From Azospira inquinata (lineage in GTDB: Bacteria; Pseudomonadota; Gammaproteobacteria; Burkholderiales; Rhodocyclaceae): DNA of 64,000 nt. The notes beneath the pieces were generated by a model. The model did not search any database. It was not told the origin of the DNA and saw only the letters and a program-made list of their open reading frames with translations. Shown one piece after another: positions 19,987 to 27,146 of this stretch (position 1 is the first letter of the stretch; the number at the start of each line of letters is the position of its first letter). Both the position numbers and the translations under genes were made by a program. The stretch is from NCBI RefSeq assembly GCF_018905915.1, contig NZ_CP064782.1, forward strand, positions 496,001 through 560,000, written 5' to 3'.

Positions 19987-21156
19987 TTATTTGCCGCTAT
20001 TGGTCAGGGCAGACACGGTCTTCACCGTCACCCCGGGGCCGATGGACTGAAGACCGTCCACCACCAGCTTGTCTCCGGACTTCAGGCCCCCCTTCACCAG
20101 CCATTGGTTGCCCACGCTACGGGGGGTCTCCACGCTGCGGGACTGGACCTTGTTGTCCGCCCCCACCACATAGACCGAGGACTTGCCCTTGGAATCCCGG
20201 CTCACCGCGTCCTGGGGTACCAGGATGGCCTGCTCGTTGATCCCCTCCGTAAGCCGGGCCCGAACGAACATGCCGGGTAAGAGCTCATGCTTGGGATTGG
20301 GGAAAATGGCCCGGAGGGTGATGGCCCCGGTGCTTTCATTAACCGTCACGTCGGAAAACTGGAGCTTGCCCTCCAGGGGATAAAGACTGCCGTCTTCCAG
20401 GATCAACCGGGCCACGGCCCCGTTGGCTCCGGCTTTTTTCAGGGTACCGTCCGCCAGATCCCGCTTCAGTTGCAGCAATTCCCCGCTGGAGCGGGTCACA
20501 TCCACATAAATGGGGTCCAGCTGCTGCACCGTGGCCAGGGCCGTGGTCTGATCCACCGTCACCAGGGCCCCCTGGGTGACACTGGACTTGCCGATGCGCC
20601 CGGTCACCGGGGCCAGCACCCGGGTATAGCGCAGGTTGATGTCGGCTTGCTCCAGGGCAGCCCGATTGGCCTGCACCGTGGCCACCGCCGCTTTGGCCGC
20701 CGCCGCCGCGTCATCGTATTCCTGCTGTCCCACCGCCTTCACGGCCAGGAGCTGCTGGTAACGCTCCGCCTTGAGGCGCAGGGTGGTGAGATTGGCTTCG
20801 GCCTGAGCCAGATTGGCCTTAGCGCTGTCATAGGCCGCCCGGTAGGTGGCCGGATCAATCTGGTACAGGGACTGGCCTTCCCGCACGTCCGCCCCTTCGG
20901 TGAACTGGCGCTTGAGAATAATGCCCCCCACCTGGGGCCGGACTTCCGCCACCTTATAAGCGGAGGTCCGGCCCGGCAAATCCATGTCCAGGGCCACCAT
21001 CTGGGGCTTGATGGTCACTACCCCCACGGTGGGGGTGGGTGCCTGGCCCTGGTCCGCCGGACCGCCGCAGGCTGCCAGCACCAGGCACAGGCCCAGGGAC
21101 AGGGCGGCCCGGGAAGACAGGGGGGAAGGGAAACGGGGGGCGGAAAAGGGCTTCAT
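19987..21156 (-). CDS. RND efflux periplasmic adaptor (membrane fusion protein)
   Basis: A 389-aa adaptor of the AcrA/MexA family. The lipoprotein signal ends in LVLAACG (cysteine about 28). Features run in order: barrel-sandwich VRPQVGGIILKRQF, the helical hairpin with ANLAQAEANLTTLRL, then YTRVLAPVTGRIGKSSVTQGALV and the beta-barrel. ATG 21156 was chosen because it gives a proper lipoprotein signal. It also overlaps the stop of the upstream tetR gene by four bases, implying coupled translation. It links the RND pump to the outer-membrane channel. Confidence 0.94.
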   Translation of the reverse strand: MKPFSAPRFPSPLSSRAALSLGLCLVLAACGGPADQGQAPTPTVGVVTIKPQMVALDMDLPGRTSAYKVAEVRPQVGGIILKRQFTEGADVREGQSLYQIDPATYRAAYDSAKANLAQAEANLTTLRLKAERYQQLLAVKAVGQQEYDDAAAAAKAAVATVQANRAALEQADINLRYTRVLAPVTGRIGKSSVTQGALVTVDQTTALATVQQLDPIYVDVTRSSGELLQLKRDLADGTLKKAGANGAVARLILEDGSLYPLEGKLQFSDVTVNESTGAITLRAIFPNPKHELLPGMFVRARLTEGINEQAILVPQDAVSRDSKGKSSVYVVGADNKVQSRSVETPRSVGNQWLVKGGLKSGDKLVVDGLQSIGPGVTVKTVSALTNSGK

Positions 21157-21719
21157 CGGGTAGCCTCGTCGCAGAGATTTAAAAGGTGGTTGAGGAGCGC
21201 CGTACGGCGCGCTTCGGAAATGGCATAGATATCGAACATCTGGGCACACCAGAAACCATCCGCCGCCAGACGCAGGGCCAGGAGCTGATCCACCGCGGCG
21301 GGAGCTTCCTGGCGGTCTTTTTCCAGTTCCGCCAGCATGTCCTGGCGCCAGCGCTGGGCCGCATCCGGCCAATTCAGGGTGAGCAGGCCAATGGCCTTCT
21401 GGCGGCGGGGATCCATGGGCAGGAAACTGGTGCGGATATAGGCCCGGGCGTGGCGGCCGGGTCGGTCATCCTCCTCCGCCAGCACTGCGTCCATTTGGCG
21501 AAAGCACTCGTCGGTGAGGTGCAGGTAAAGTCCTTCCAGCAGGGCGGCTTTGGAACGGAAATGGTATTGCAGACCGCCCTTGCTCACCTCCGCCCGCCGC
21601 GCCACCCCATCCAGGGTCAGGGCGTGGAAGCCCTCATCTACCAGGAGATCCAAGGCGACGGAAAGGAGCTGGGCGCGCAACTGTTCCGGCTGTTTGGGGC
21701 GACGATGGGCGACTGACAT
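21153..21719 (-). CDS. TetR-family repressor, first gene of the efflux operon
   Basis: A 188-aa TetR regulator. The N-terminal helix-turn-helix is clear (FHALTLDGVARRAEVSKGG then LQYHFRSKAALLEGLY). The C-terminal ligand domain contains a tryptophan-rich helix. It is unusual in being the promoter-proximal gene of the pump operon, overlapping the adaptor gene by four bases; most pump repressors are divergent. A palindromic operator lies only 5 bp upstream of the start codon, so it almost certainly represses itself and the pump together. Confidence 0.9.
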   Translation of the reverse strand: MSVAHRRPKQPEQLRAQLLSVALDLLVDEGFHALTLDGVARRAEVSKGGLQYHFRSKAALLEGLYLHLTDECFRQMDAVLAEEDDRPGRHARAYIRTSFLPMDPRRQKAIGLLTLNWPDAAQRWRQDMLAELEKDRQEAPAAVDQLLALRLAADGFWCAQMFDIYAISEARRTALLNHLLNLCDEATR

Positions 21720-21724
21720 AGAAA

Positions 21725-21744
21725 CAATCCGTCCGGATGGATTG
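21725..21744 (-). promoter_or_regulatory. TetR operator overlapping the translation start region of the efflux operon
   Basis: A 20-bp palindrome with outer arms CAATCC (21725-21730) and GGATTG (21739-21744) around a TCCGGA core; 18 of 20 positions are symmetric. It ends 5 bp before the tetR start codon, where a ribosome-binding site would be, and no clear Shine-Dalgarno sequence is visible. Confidence 0.8.
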
Positions 21745-21810
21745 CATATGATTCCACAACCCGAAATGAATTACAACTTTGGGGAACTTTTTATTTTTGC
21801 TGGATTTTAC

Positions 21811-21846
21811 CCATAAAAAAGGAGCCCCCAGGCTCCTTTTTTATGG
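21811..21846 (-). terminator. Bidirectional rho-independent terminator
   Basis: A perfect 16-bp stem from CCATAAAAAAGGAGCC (21811-21826) to its complement at 21831-21846, with loop CCCA. It includes T runs on both strands and lies 15 bp beyond the stop of the Ser-rich protein gene. Confidence 0.92.
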
Positions 21847-21860
21847 GGCTTGCATAGCCC

Positions 21861-22352
21861 TCAGGACTTTTGGCCGCTGCTGCTGGAACTGGTGCTGGTG
21901 GCAGCGCTGGAAGAGGTGGTAATGGTGTGGATGAGGGAATTGAGCATGGAGGTCAGGGAGCTGGAACTGGTGGACGAAGCGCTGCTGCCGCTCATGCCGA
22001 TCTGACCCGGCAGGGTCACGCCCCCGTTCTCATCCCCGGAGGCCAGCAGGGGGTCGGTCAGACCGCTCTGGGCGTTAAGCTGAGCCATCAGGCCCTGGGC
22101 GTTGTAGGTGCTGGTGGTACTGGAATTCGTGCTGCTACTGCCGGACAGGGAGCTTAGGGTCACCAGGCTCTTGTAGAGGCTGGCCGCCGTGCTATCCCCA
22201 TTGGCTATGGCAGAGGAGACGGCGGCGGAAAGCTTGTCGGACAGGGTGGAGTTGGCACTGGAACTGGAGGAACTGGTGCTGTTGGAGACCGACTTCAACA
22301 GGGCATCCACCTGGGTCTGGGTATAGGCCGAGTAAATGGACGAAACGCTCAT
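21861..22352 (-). CDS. Serine-rich low-complexity protein
   Basis: A 163-aa protein of unknown function made largely of Ser/Thr/Ala. Four serine-rich stretches alternate with short ordinary segments (YTQTQVDALLKSV, LSDKLSAAVSSAIANGD, GLMAQLNAQSGL, SMLNSLIHTI). It has no signal peptide or membrane segment. AGGAG is correctly placed before the ATG and a strong terminator follows, so it looks expressed rather than accidental. The N-terminal part resembles small betaproteobacterial proteins of unknown role; no family can be named. Secretion by a non-Sec route or an extracellular matrix role is speculation. Confidence 0.72.
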   Translation of the reverse strand: MSVSSIYSAYTQTQVDALLKSVSNSTSSSSSSANSTLSDKLSAAVSSAIANGDSTAASLYKSLVTLSSLSGSSSTNSSTTSTYNAQGLMAQLNAQSGLTDPLLASGDENGGVTLPGQIGMSGSSASSTSSSSLTSMLNSLIHTITTSSSAATSTSSSSSGQKS

Positions 22353-22616
22353 GGGGTTCTCCTAAATACGCCCCGCCGCCCCTACCGTTATCCCCCCGGC
22401 TTACCAAAGGGCGGCAATTCCTGCCGCCCGGACGGCAGCAAGCCCCAGGGGATGAATAAAAACCGGCAAAGTCGGCGCAGCTAGTGGGTGATGCCGGTGT
22501 TACAGCAGATTCCATGCCTGAGCCCAAGGTCGGCCAGGGCAGGCAGGGGCCTAACAACCGCCAGAGGATTGCCCCCAGGGCATAAGAACCCAGAAAATCC
22601 TTGTATTTCCTGGACC

Positions 22617-22919
22617 CTATTCATATTTCAGGTGGGCGAAGAAGTTCATCAATTTATCAATTTCGGAACGGGGGGCCTGCTGCTCACGGCTTTTCAGCAG
22701 CTTCTGGTAAGCCTCCGGGTCATTTTTCGCCAGGGCCTCGTACTCGGCCAGGGTCATACCCTGGGCCTTGCCCGCCTCTTCCCGCACCATGAGGTCCTGG
22801 GCAGAGCCCGTCTCCACCACCTGCATACGGTCATGGCCACTCAGAAAAGTCACCATTTCCGGACTGAACCAGCCAATCAGGCATAGGGCCACCAGGGTGG
22901 TGAGTAACAGGGCTTTCAT
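22617..22919 (-). CDS. Small exported or membrane-anchored protein, unknown function
   Basis: A 100-aa protein starting at 22919, where GAAGGAGG sits at ideal spacing. Residues 1-18 (MKALLLTTLVALCLIGWF) are a signal peptide or anchor. The remaining acidic/helical part (MTLAEYEALAKNDPEAYQKLL) has no recognised domain. The open frame extends further upstream but without a ribosome-binding site or plausible protein sequence. Its neighbours are unrelated, so context gives no function. Confidence 0.7.
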   Translation of the reverse strand: MKALLLTTLVALCLIGWFSPEMVTFLSGHDRMQVVETGSAQDLMVREEAGKAQGMTLAEYEALAKNDPEAYQKLLKSREQQAPRSEIDKLMNFFAHLKYE

Positions 22920-23054
22920 CTTTCCTCCTTCAGGGAAATAGGGGCGGTGGGAGGATAAGCCCGGTGTTTCCAGGCCAACCCACGGCGGCCAATAATACCA
23001 TTCACATAACCCTGTCACTCTTCCCGATAAAAATCGGAAAAAGCCTCCATCAAG

Positions 23055-23084
23055 AAAAAAGGCGCCCCGCAAGGCGCCCTTTTT
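23055..23084 (-). terminator. Terminator of the acyl-CoA dehydrogenase gene
   Basis: GGCGCC (23061-23066) pairs with GGCGCC (23073-23078). A- and T-runs flank it on both sides, so it can act in both directions. It lies 17 bp beyond the stop codon. Confidence 0.85.
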
Positions 23085-23100
23085 CCATCCTCGGAAAGGT

Positions 23101-24234
23101 TCAGCTAGCCAGCGCCCGGCCAATCACCAGGCGCTGGATGTCATTGGCCCCTTCGTAGATCTGGCATACCCGCACGTCCCGGTAGATGCGCTCCACGGGA
23201 AAATCGCTCACGTAACCGTAGCCCCCGTGGATCTGGATGGCGTCCGAAGCCACCTTTTCCGCCACTTCGGAAGCGAACATCTTGGCCATGGAAGCCTCCG
23301 TCAGGCAGGGCCGACCCGCGTCCTTGAGCTGGGCGGCCCGCCAGACCATGAGCCGGGCCGCATCCACCTGGGTGGCCATGTCGGCCAGACGGAAATTCAC
23401 CGCCTGGTGCTGGATGATGGGTTTACCGAAGGTCTCCCGCTCCTTGGCGTAGCGCAGGGCCGCCTCCAGGGCTGCCCGGGCCATGCCCACGGACTGGGCG
23501 GCAATGCCGATGCGCCCGGCTTCCAGATTGGAGAGGGCGATCTTGTAGCCTTCCCCTTCCGTCCCCAGCATGGCGCTGGCGGGCACCCGGCAGTTGTCGA
23601 AGAGAATCTGGGCCGTGTCCGAGGCCTTTTGCCCCATTTTTTCCTCCAGCCGGGCCACCTGGTAGCCCGGGGTAGCAGTGGGCACCAGGAAGCAGGAAAT
23701 GCCCTTTTTCCCCGCTTCCTTGTCGGTAACGGCAAAGACAATGGCCACCTCCGCGTGTTTGCCCGTGGTAATGAACTGCTTGACCCCGTTAATGACCCAG
23801 TGGTCCCCGTCCCGCACCGCGGTGGTTTTTATGGCGGAAGCGTCCGATCCCACGTGGGGCTCGGTAAGGCAGAAGCAGCCCAGGGCTTGGCCGGAGGCCA
23901 GCCGGGTGAGCCATTCCTGCTTCTGGGCCTCGCTGCCGTATTTGAGGGTAATGCCGCAGGCCAGGGAATTCTGCACGGAAACGATGGTGGAGGTGGCCCC
24001 GTCCCCGGCAGCGATTTCCTCCAGGGTGAGCACCAGGCTCAGGTAATCCATCCCCGCCCCCCCGTAGGTGTCGGGCACCACCATGCCCAGGGCCCCCAAC
24101 TCCCCCAGCTCCCGGAGGGCTTCCCGGGGGAAGGTGTGGTTTCGATCCCACTCCGCCGCAAAGGGCGCCAGGCGCTCCTGGGCAAATTGGCGCATGGTGT
24201 CTTGAATCATCTGGTGTTCCTGATCCAGCAGCAT
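23101..24234 (-). CDS. Acyl-CoA dehydrogenase
   Basis: A 377-aa FAD enzyme that introduces the alpha-beta double bond into acyl-CoA and passes electrons to electron-transfer flavoprotein. Family signatures are clear: CLTEPHVGSDASAI near residue 123 and the C-terminal QIYEGANDIQRL, whose Glu361 is at the position of the catalytic base in short- and medium-chain enzymes. ATG 24234 has AGGAG upstream and gives the usual length; the longer open frame is GC-driven. It lies in the same direction as the SDR gene at 24702 but 467 bp away, so co-transcription is uncertain. Chain-length specificity is not resolved. Confidence 0.92.
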   Translation of the reverse strand: MLLDQEHQMIQDTMRQFAQERLAPFAAEWDRNHTFPREALRELGELGALGMVVPDTYGGAGMDYLSLVLTLEEIAAGDGATSTIVSVQNSLACGITLKYGSEAQKQEWLTRLASGQALGCFCLTEPHVGSDASAIKTTAVRDGDHWVINGVKQFITTGKHAEVAIVFAVTDKEAGKKGISCFLVPTATPGYQVARLEEKMGQKASDTAQILFDNCRVPASAMLGTEGEGYKIALSNLEAGRIGIAAQSVGMARAALEAALRYAKERETFGKPIIQHQAVNFRLADMATQVDAARLMVWRAAQLKDAGRPCLTEASMAKMFASEVAEKVASDAIQIHGGYGYVSDFPVERIYRDVRVCQIYEGANDIQRLVIGRALAS

Positions 24235-24701
24235 GGTTTGTCTCCTGATGTGATTGTTATGGCGGCCGGCCCCCGCCCCCAGGCAGGGTTCGGCCAGAAT
24301 CGGCGCCAGGCGCCGAAGGGACGCACCGGGGTGAGCCGGCGCAGAAAACAATGGGAGCGGACGTGGGGGAAAGGGGAAGGAGGCGGGGGCCCCCCCCGGG
24401 ACATCGGCAGGGCTGGAGGGTGGAAAAACCATCAGTACCCTGCCAAAAACCGGCCGGAAAGGGGCGTGGTTGCTGCATCTAGCCCAGCACCCCGGGCCCT
24501 GCCCCGTGGATCGGGCCGATGGGCCTAGCCCCGTCCCCCAGCCTTAAGGGCCGGGCCGAGCTACCCCACTAGGCCGCTCCACCTGATGGGACGGGCTTCA
24601 CCGGAGGGGCCCGCCCGGGCTTGAGCCTTGGCACGCTCCGGGGCGATTTCGCCCCCGTCCCTGGCTTTCCTGCCCTTCCCTTGCTTTTCCCTTGCCCTGC
24701 C
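24235..24701. other. Intergenic region between SDR and acyl-CoA dehydrogenase genes
   Basis: Very GC-rich spacer of 467 bp. No open frame has a plausible ribosome-binding site or family match. Several short GC hairpins occur but none with a T tract. Confidence 0.45.
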
Positions 24702-25466
24702 TTACTTGGCGGCCATGCGAATGGCCCCATCCAGACGGATCACTTCCCCGTTCAGGTAGGGATTGACCAGGATGGCTTCCACCAGGGCCGCGTATTCCGC
24801 CGGTTTGCCCAGCCGGGAGGGGAAGGGCACCATTTTTCCCAGGGCTTCCTGGACTTCCGGGGGCATGCCCAGGAGCATGGGGGTTTCCATAATGCCCGGG
24901 GCAATGGTCATGACCCGGATGCCGGAGCGGGCCAGTTCCCGGGCCACGGGCAGGGTCAGGGCCACAATGCCCCCCTTGGAAGCGGCGTAGGCGGCCTGGC
25001 CCAACTGGCCTTCGTAGGCCGCCACGGAGGCGGTGTTCACCATCACGCCCCGCTCCCCGGTGGCCAGGGGTTCCTTGGCCATGAGCCGTTCCGCCGCTAG
25101 GCGGATCATATTGAAGGTGCCCACCAGATTGATCTGAATGACCTTGCTGAAGCTTTCCAGCCGATGGGGGCCTTCCCGGCCCACCACCTTTTCCGCCGGG
25201 GCAATACCGGCGCAATTCACCAGGCCCCGGAAATCCCCCAGGACTTCCGCGGCATCGAAGGCGGCCCGGGCGCTGGCCTCGTCGGTCACGTCCGTGGCCA
25301 CAAAACGGGCGTCCGGGCCCAGTTCCTCGGCCATGGCGGAGCCAGCTTCCCGGTTCACATCCGCCAACACCACCTTGGCCCCCTTGCCCAGCAACATGCG
25401 GGCCGTAGCCGCCCCCAGACCGGAGCCACCGCCGGTCACCACAAACACCTTATTTTGAATTTCCAT
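24702..25466 (-). CDS. SDR-family 3-hydroxyacyl-CoA dehydrogenase (type II-like)
   Basis: A 254-aa short-chain dehydrogenase. The NAD-binding motif TGGGSGLG is at 11-18, and the catalytic triad is Ser147, Tyr160 and Lys164 in YAASK. The protein pattern ([32 protein letters not shown]) resembles type II 3-hydroxyacyl-CoA dehydrogenases, which oxidise 3-hydroxyacyl-CoA to 3-ketoacyl-CoA. ATG 25466 was chosen: the AAGGAG that would serve it lies inside a longer GTG-started frame. With the acyl-CoA dehydrogenase it supplies two steps of beta-oxidation, and the divergent AraC gene is a likely regulator. Confidence 0.88.
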   Translation of the reverse strand: MEIQNKVFVVTGGGSGLGAATARMLLGKGAKVVLADVNREAGSAMAEELGPDARFVATDVTDEASARAAFDAAEVLGDFRGLVNCAGIAPAEKVVGREGPHRLESFSKVIQINLVGTFNMIRLAAERLMAKEPLATGERGVMVNTASVAAYEGQLGQAAYAASKGGIVALTLPVARELARSGIRVMTIAPGIMETPMLLGMPPEVQEALGKMVPFPSRLGKPAEYAALVEAILVNPYLNGEVIRLDGAIRMAAK

Positions 25467-25805
25467 TGTCCTTGTCTCCTTCACCGAAAATGGGGACCGG
25501 CCTGGGTCCGGCGCCAGGGCACCCTCTGGGCCCGCCGCCCGGCTTGGACCGGTTTTTGTGCGTCAGCCAGTCTAGGGAAGGGCCGCCCGGGGGCCCATGC
25601 CGGAAGCGCTCAAATGGGGTGATAGAATTTGCCAGATAGGAGTTGGCTGCCCGCCCCCAAAACCAGGAGATGGGGGCTTGCCGTGCCGCCGCTCAGGCCC
25701 CGCCAGGCGCCGGGCATCGAACCACGCCCCCGCCGCCCAGCGCCCCTGGGCGGATTGCTGCCCCCATTTCCCAACCACCTTCCCCGACCCTTCCCCTCTT
25801 CCACC
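25467..25805. other. Divergent promoter region of SDR and AraC genes
   Basis: About 340 bp of GC-rich sequence between the two divergent starts. It must hold both promoters; I could not pick out a convincing AraC half-site pair. Confidence 0.45.
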
Positions 25806-26864
25806 ATGCCCCCCCGCCCCGACGCTCCCGACAAAGGCACCATCGCCATCGCCTTCGTCCATGAGGCCCTGGCGGAAGTGCGGCGGCGGGGGCTGGAGGA
25901 GGGGCCGATTCTGACGGCGGCGGGCATTTCTCCAGAACTGCTGCACACGGACCAGGCCCGGGTATCCTCGGAACGCTACGGCCTACTCTGGCACGGCATC
26001 GCCCAGTTGCTGGACGATGAGTTTTTCGGCATGGACCGGCACCCCATGAAAACCGGCAGCTTTACCCTGCTGTGCCACGCCGTGCTCCATGCCACCACCC
26101 TGGAACAGGCCCTGCGCCGGGCTCTGCGCTTTCTCCGCCTGGTGCTGGACGGGCTGGCCGGGGAGCTGGTGGTCCAGGGGGAAACGGCCACGGTGCGCCT
26201 CCTGGAACCCGGATCGGCGGCGGACGCTCCGCCCCGCCGGGCCTTTGCCTACGGCACCTTTCTCCTCATCGTCCACGGCCTGGCCTGCTGGCTGGTGGGG
26301 CGGCGCATTCCCCTGAGCCGGGCGGATTTTCGATGTGCCGAACCGGCCTACAGCGGGGAATGGCGGGTGCTGTTTTCCCCCCAGCTGGCCTTTGACCAGC
26401 CCTGCTCCGCCATTCACTTTCCCGCCCATTACCTGGCCATGGCCACGGTGCCGGACGAGGGGGCCATGCGCCAATTCCTGCGCCGGGCCCCGGCCAATTT
26501 CCTGATCAAATTCAAGAATAGTGCCGGGCTCACCGCCCGCATCCGGCGCCGCCTGCGGGAAATTCCCCCGGAGGCCTGGCCCGATTTCGACACCCTGGCC
26601 CGGCGCCTGCACCACTCCCCCGCCACCCTGCGCCGCCGCCTGGAAGGGGAAGGCCAGACCTACCGCAACATTAAGGAAGACCTGCGCCGGGATCTGGCCA
26701 TTTACCTGCTCTGCCACTCCCCCAAATGCGTGGCGGAAATCGCCGCCGATCTGGGCTTTGCCGAGGCCAGCGCCTTTCATCGGGCCTTCAAGAAATGGAC
26801 CGGGGCCCGGCCCGGGGAATACCGGCAAAGCCTCCGCCCCCCGGCCACGCTGGCCGGTCGCTAA
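25806..26864 (+). CDS. AraC-family transcriptional regulator
   Basis: A 352-aa regulator with a long N-terminal ligand domain of the type found in OruR/ArgR-like AraC proteins (about residues 25-210), and a C-terminal double helix-turn-helix. The C-terminal part shows HHSPATLRRRLEGEGQTYRNIKEDLR and then VAEIAADLGFAEASAFHRAFKKWTG-type sequence. The upstream open frame is Pro/Arg-rich and was excluded. It is divergent from the fatty-acyl SDR gene. Relatives with this domain layout often control catabolic genes, so regulation of the neighbouring beta-oxidation genes is a reasonable inference. The ligand is unknown. Confidence 0.88.
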   Translation: MPPRPDAPDKGTIAIAFVHEALAEVRRRGLEEGPILTAAGISPELLHTDQARVSSERYGLLWHGIAQLLDDEFFGMDRHPMKTGSFTLLCHAVLHATTLEQALRRALRFLRLVLDGLAGELVVQGETATVRLLEPGSAADAPPRRAFAYGTFLLIVHGLACWLVGRRIPLSRADFRCAEPAYSGEWRVLFSPQLAFDQPCSAIHFPAHYLAMATVPDEGAMRQFLRRAPANFLIKFKNSAGLTARIRRRLREIPPEAWPDFDTLARRLHHSPATLRRRLEGEGQTYRNIKEDLRRDLAIYLLCHSPKCVAEIAADLGFAEASAFHRAFKKWTGARPGEYRQSLRPPATLAGR

Positions 26865-26892
26865 AAAAAAACGCCGGCGTCAAAGCCGGCGT
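26863..26892 (-). terminator. Terminator of cstA-ybdD
   Basis: ACGCCGGC (26871-26878) pairs with GCCGGCGT (26885-26892). On the minus strand a run of T follows (the A-run at 26863-26871). It lies about 47 bp after the ybdD stop and close to the converging AraC gene end. Confidence 0.85.
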
Positions 26893-26939
26893 GGGGAGGG
26901 CCGCCGGGCCTTTAAGGGCCGGCGGTTACAGGGGCACCC

Positions 26940-27146
26940 CTAGCAGGGGCATTTGCTGATCTTGCCGTTCTTGCCCGGATAGCGGGCATCCTGGCAGGCC
27001 CGGAAAAACTCCACCTCGGTCATGACCTTGTGGCCCGGATGGCATTGGGCCATGTGGGCCACATAGGTGGGGTAATCCTGCACCCCCACCATGAGCCGAG
27101 CGGTGCGGGCCGCTTGGCCCGCGAAATAGCGCAGTTTTTCAAGCAT
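26940..27146 (-). CDS. ybdD: YbdD/YjiX-family small protein
   Basis: A 68-aa DUF466 protein, the standard small partner of CstA-type transporters. Typical residues are GVQDYPTYVAHMAQCHPGHKVMTEVEFFRACQ-like sequence and a cysteine-containing end (KISKCPC). Its start overlaps the cstA stop by eight bases, and a terminator follows. In enterobacteria such proteins are needed for pyruvate uptake by their CstA/BtsT partner. The ending with a CPC motif could bind metal, but this is only a suggestion. Confidence 0.9.
   Translation of the reverse strand: MLEKLRYFAGQAARTARLMVGVQDYPTYVAHMAQCHPGHKVMTEVEFFRACQDARYPGKNGKISKCPC

Noticed and set aside
17551..20280. 909-codon open frame on the plus strand
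   Set aside because: It is antisense to the RND pump gene, rich in His/Gly/Gln typical of GC-driven shadow frames, and has no ribosome-binding site or family match.
22353..22616. Possible c-di-GMP (GEMM) riboswitch upstream of the Ser-rich gene
   Set aside because: A GC hairpin is present (22409-22429), but the conserved GEMM core with CGCAAAGC is missing.
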